Positions 61,501 through 64,000 of a stretch of 64,000 bases of DNA are shown here, in pieces. The stretch is taken from the NCBI GenBank assembly GCA_026724425.1, contig JAIUCV010000005.1, positions 40,459,784 through 40,523,783 of the forward strand, given 5' to 3'. The position numbers were made by a program, and so were the translations under genes. Origin of the DNA: Erythrophleum ivorense (Eukaryota; Streptophyta; Magnoliopsida; Fabales; Fabaceae). Numbering within the stretch: position 1 is the stretch's first letter; every line of letters begins with the position of its first letter. The notes below the pieces were generated by a model, which saw nothing but the letters and a program-made list of their open reading frames with translations, had not been told where the DNA came from and searched no databases.

Positions 61501-62018
61501 CCCTAGACAATGTGTAAATTTTAGCCTTCATTCATCATGGCCAACAACAATTTCTAGCTATGGCTTGACACCTTTTTTTGCTTTAAGAATGCACTAAGTT
61601 GCAAATATGGCCCCAAACTCTTGGGATTGCTTTTTAGGCATCTAAGTTTCAATTATTTGCACATTGGCCCTATAAAACACAAAAGATAATTAAATACTAA
61701 TTCGAAATGCAAATTAAATTAAAAAAGTAACCAAATTATTTAATACTAAACCTAATCAATTATAATTATAAGAACATAACCAAGGCTACAATTAAACATC
61801 AAAACCACCATGAAACTTGGTAAATTATATATTTAACTACAAATAAAAAGTTAATGCACTTTAGTCCTAAGTAAAGGAAATTAGCATATGGTTTCTCTCA
61901 AATACATTTGCAAGCCTTTAAATCTAAAATATAATCAAAACGAGTGCAAATAAGACAAAAACCATTAAATTCCTTGACAAGTCCTTATAACATATTGTTG
62001 CACAAATGACAATCAATC

Positions 62019-62041
62019 ATATATATATATATATATATATT
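62019..62041. repeat. (AT)n microsatellite at right insertion boundary
   Basis: About 11 AT units lie between the Tat-like LTR end and the resumed LINE frame. Confidence 0.9.
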
Positions 62042-62450
62042 GAACAATGCACATTTGCTAGGGCTTTATGGTTTGCTTCTCTATTAACCACTAAGGTGGA
62101 TCAAATACAGCCTTAAGATAAATGGCAATGGTATTAGATTTGGTTTTCTCATTCTTCTCAAATATTAGGTCAATGGAAGATTACATTAGTTCCATATATA
62201 GTCTGGTATAGTCGAAATAAGATGATTTTTCATTCACATTTGATTTCCCCTATAGCAACTCTTAATTAACTATAGCATATACTTTTTCAATATTAATAGG
62301 CATGGGTAGAAGGTAATACACGATCTTTGACTTCACTCAGGGAAAGTAGGTATTCTTTTATAATTCAATAAGGCTATTCAAACAGGGATGGTTAAGAGAT
62401 TCACTTGTGGTGACCTCCTCCACGTCAATGTGGAGTTTACCATGTACTTT
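62042..62450 (+). pseudogene. Second LINE relic, right part
   Basis: Immediately after the AT repeat the frame reads EQCTFARALWFASLL, matching the end of zf-RVT, then VPYIVWYSRNKMIFHS and LISPIATLN, matching the 'IWK-RN-ivF' segment that follows zf-RVT in plant LINEs. It continues the fragment ending at 53838. About 20 codons of zf-RVT are missing at the break. Possible RNase H remnants beyond 62400 are too weak to claim. Confidence 0.65.
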
Positions 62451-62874
62451 TTAATTTCCAAGGGGCCTTATTCTGCCAATGGTGTTGGAGATTTATAACT
62501 TGATGCAATCTTTTATAGGTCTTCCTTGAGGCAAGTTGCAATGCCTTTCACTTTATGTTATTATAGGATGCTATTTATCACCTTTAATCTTACAAATTAT
62601 AGGTTGTCCTTTTATATGAATCTCATTATCAATTGTTAAATGGTGTAAATTGTCTTGATCTTTCTCTTTAGATATTTTGTAAGAATTTCTAGTCTTTCTT
62701 ATACAAGTTTTACTCTATAGAGATCATGCTTTTAATGCAACTAGAGAGGAATGAAGAGAGCCACATTATAAGTGCAATTTTTTTTGGAAGATATAGTAAT
62801 AATATTATTTTTTTTTAATGTTCTTGTTCTTATTAGTTTTATTTTTAATAATTGTAATAAGAAAAAAAATTATT
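62451..62874. other. AT-rich sequence, no confident gene
   Basis: Possible LINE 3' remnant followed by poly-T runs (62797-62816 and nearby). No feature supported. Confidence 0.4.
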
Positions 62875-63034
62875 TGATAGAAATCAAGTTAGTATAGGAT
62901 GCCAAAGTCCCACATCAAGTGACACGGGCTACTTAATAGGATATTTAAATAGTGTTGTTTTTCCACCTTAACAGTTAACTTTTAAAGGAGGGTTCCCTAC
63001 CTCATTTGAGTGCCCATCAATTGGTATTAGAGCC
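62875..63034 (+). repeat. Short LTR-like segment with PBS-like site
   Basis: A segment with 'caaagtcccacatca' (62903-62917), a motif common in plant short LTRs, ends in ...gcccatca (63019), followed by tggtattagagcc (63022-63034), close to the initiator tRNA-Met site. It could be the end of a second, older LTR. The left boundary is a guess. Confidence 0.4.
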
Positions 63035-63143
63035 TAGTTATCTGTAGCAATAGAAAAAGACTACCCTCATAGGGTTATAAATGGCAGAAAGCTGAGTGAA
63101 GTACAACAAAGTGTAGTCGCCGAGATGTGAGGTGGATAGATAA

Positions 63144-63476
63144 TGTCAGATGGTGAAATATGTGATGATAAGGTGACTAGAGGGGTAAAATAGGAAGGTT
63201 GTAACCAACTAGCCACATAAGGAATAAGGAAAAGGAGGGAGAGAGAAAGTATAAAAGGTTGTATGTCAAAGAAGGCAAGGAAGAATTGGTTTTCTCACCT
63301 CTTGAATGCTAAAGGTCCTTAGTTTTTTTTGTTTTTGTTTTTAGGCTATTTGTCTCTTCTCTTAGTTCATTGTTTTCACTATGATATGCCATATTTGCCA
63401 TATCTAATTTTCTATTGGACTGGAATATGGCAATGCTATTTCATAAATAAAACAAGAGTTCTTTAGAGTTCCATCA
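63144..63476 (+). repeat. 5' LTR of an LTR element leaving the window
   Basis: It starts TGTCAG and ends ...ttccatca, about 333 bp. It contains tataaaag at 63250-63257 as a TATA box, and a PBS follows. The partner LTR is outside the window, so the start is inferred. Confidence 0.5.
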
Positions 63477-63479
63477 ACT

Positions 63480-63490
63480 TGGTATCAGAG
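63480..63490 (+). other. Primer binding site (initiator tRNA-Met type)
   Basis: tggtatcagag lies three bases after the LTR end; the next base departs from the usual c. Confidence 0.7.
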
Positions 63491-63507
63491 TGATATGATT
63501 CAAGAGA

Positions 63508-64000
63508 ATGGAGAATACTAAGTTGGAAGATAAAGTCTATATTCTAAGGTAGGATATGGCTATGATAAAGAAAATAGTTGCAACCTTGAAATAATGGGTC
63601 TTAAAGATGCAAGAAACTATGAATCATATATAAAGCCAGATCAATAAGGTTGTAATTACTCACTCCACGTTACAAATAGAGAAGAAATAAAATATTGATT
63701 GAAGGGCACTTTTGCCAAAGTTAAGAAAGGAAAAGATAGTGATTAGAAAAGAAAAAGAGATGAGAAAATTAACAAAAAAAGCCAACTAAATGGTCTAGTT
63801 ATTAAAGTCAATTAGAGCTTTATCAGATTTCCTAAAAAGAAAGAAAATAAAGAAAGAGAAAAAGATAAATTGAAGTTGAAAAAAACATATGTTAAAAAGC
63901 TTTTATTGATTTATTACCCTTAAGAAGTAGCTAAAAGAGAAGAAATTAGAGATTAATGAAGTATTTGCACCTATAAGGATTACACAAGCCTTCAGCTTAT
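63508..64000 (+). pseudogene. gag-like relic, cut by window edge
   Basis: The ATG at 63508 opens MENTKLEDKVYILR, followed by helical, lysine-rich sequence (DMAMIKKIVATLE, WVLKMQETMNHI, SQINKVVITHSTLQIEKK) with in-frame TAG and TAA codons. Position right after LTR and PBS and the coiled composition suggest the N-terminal part of a gag. The family cannot be assigned. A long A-rich stretch follows. Confidence 0.5.

Larger units (their letters stand above)
53858..62011 (-). mobile_element. Tat/Athila-like solo LTR carrying two nested solo LTRs
   Basis: Three segments (53858-54219, 58023-58623, 61506-62011) join into one ~1.47-kb minus-strand unit after removal of the nested LTRs. In its own sense it starts TGTCATTTGTGC, carries ctataaataagg (TATA-like, plus-strand about 58579-58590), and ends with 'ccttgtgggattgacac' followed by ...acttgtca. 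The cctt-gtgggattgacac block recurs near the ends of plant Tat/Athila-type LTRs. It splits the second LINE relic at a TA repeat. Exact ends are uncertain because the flanking TA repeats hide any duplication. Confidence 0.6.

Noticed and set aside
53858..62011. TGACA at both ends of the Tat-like LTR as its target duplication
   Set aside because: Using it as duplication would leave an LTR without TG...CA ends; the flanking TA repeats make the true duplication unreadable.
1..64000. tRNA, rRNA or host protein genes
   Set aside because: Read through both strands for conserved tRNA boxes and for exon-like frames outside elements; nothing convincing was found. This is a by-eye scan and could miss small RNAs.

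Overview
This is a repeat-dense, AT-rich piece of an angiosperm nuclear genome, probably heterochromatic. Almost every recognisable feature is a plant transposable element: Ty3/gypsy Tekay-type chromovirus, SIRE/Maximus-type and other Ty1/copia elements, Tat/Athila-like gypsy LTRs, L1-like LINEs and a foldback element. I see no ordinary host gene, no rRNA, no tRNA and no CRISPR array. The species cannot be named from this window.

Layout. 1-964 is the tail of a minus-strand LTR (family 1). 965-6024 is a decayed Ty1/copia element with an internal RT duplication and a 3' LTR. 6275-11395 is a non-autonomous Tat/Athila-like element: LTR, PBS, one long reading frame (8509-10395, one internal stop) of unknown function, and a G-rich PPT. 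11400-15062 holds two LTR fragments. 16315-49236 is one minus-strand SIRE/Maximus-type copia element, blown up to 33 kb by insertions and recognised by its two LTRs and a 5-bp duplication (ctatg/ctata). Inside it lie a solo LTR that itself contains another (17269-23825, with 19933-22830 inside), two more solo LTRs (24720-28694, 29568-32919), and a Tekay chromovirus with a truncated 5' LTR (35360-44003) abutting a broken LTR (44004-46372). The SIRE parts that remain, in its own 5' to 3' order, are: 5' LTR, gag, RT C-terminus/RNase H, env-like ORF in three pieces, PPT, 3' LTR. The SIRE element sits beside an L1-like LINE relic (49237 to about 51700). Further right are a foldback element (52301-52779) and a second LINE relic (52850-53838, resuming at 62042) split by a Tat/Athila-like solo LTR (53858-62011), which in turn carries two solo LTRs. 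The right edge (from 63144) is the 5' end of another LTR element that runs out of the window.

How it fits together. Short target-site duplications let the order of events be read. The LINEs are oldest, then the SIRE and Tat-like insertions, then the family-1 and family-2 solo LTRs and the Tekay element. Solo LTRs far outnumber complete elements, so LTR-LTR recombination has been active. The Tekay coding region has about 15 in-frame stops, 12 of them TAG, and has lost catalytic aspartates; this fits long exposure to cytosine methylation.

The two least explained signals are (a) arrays of a 12-bp palindrome (consensus TCGCTATAGCGA) spaced 21/22 bp apart in the 5' part of the Tekay and family-2 LTRs, and (b) the acidic, cysteine-motif-bearing ORF at 8509-10395.
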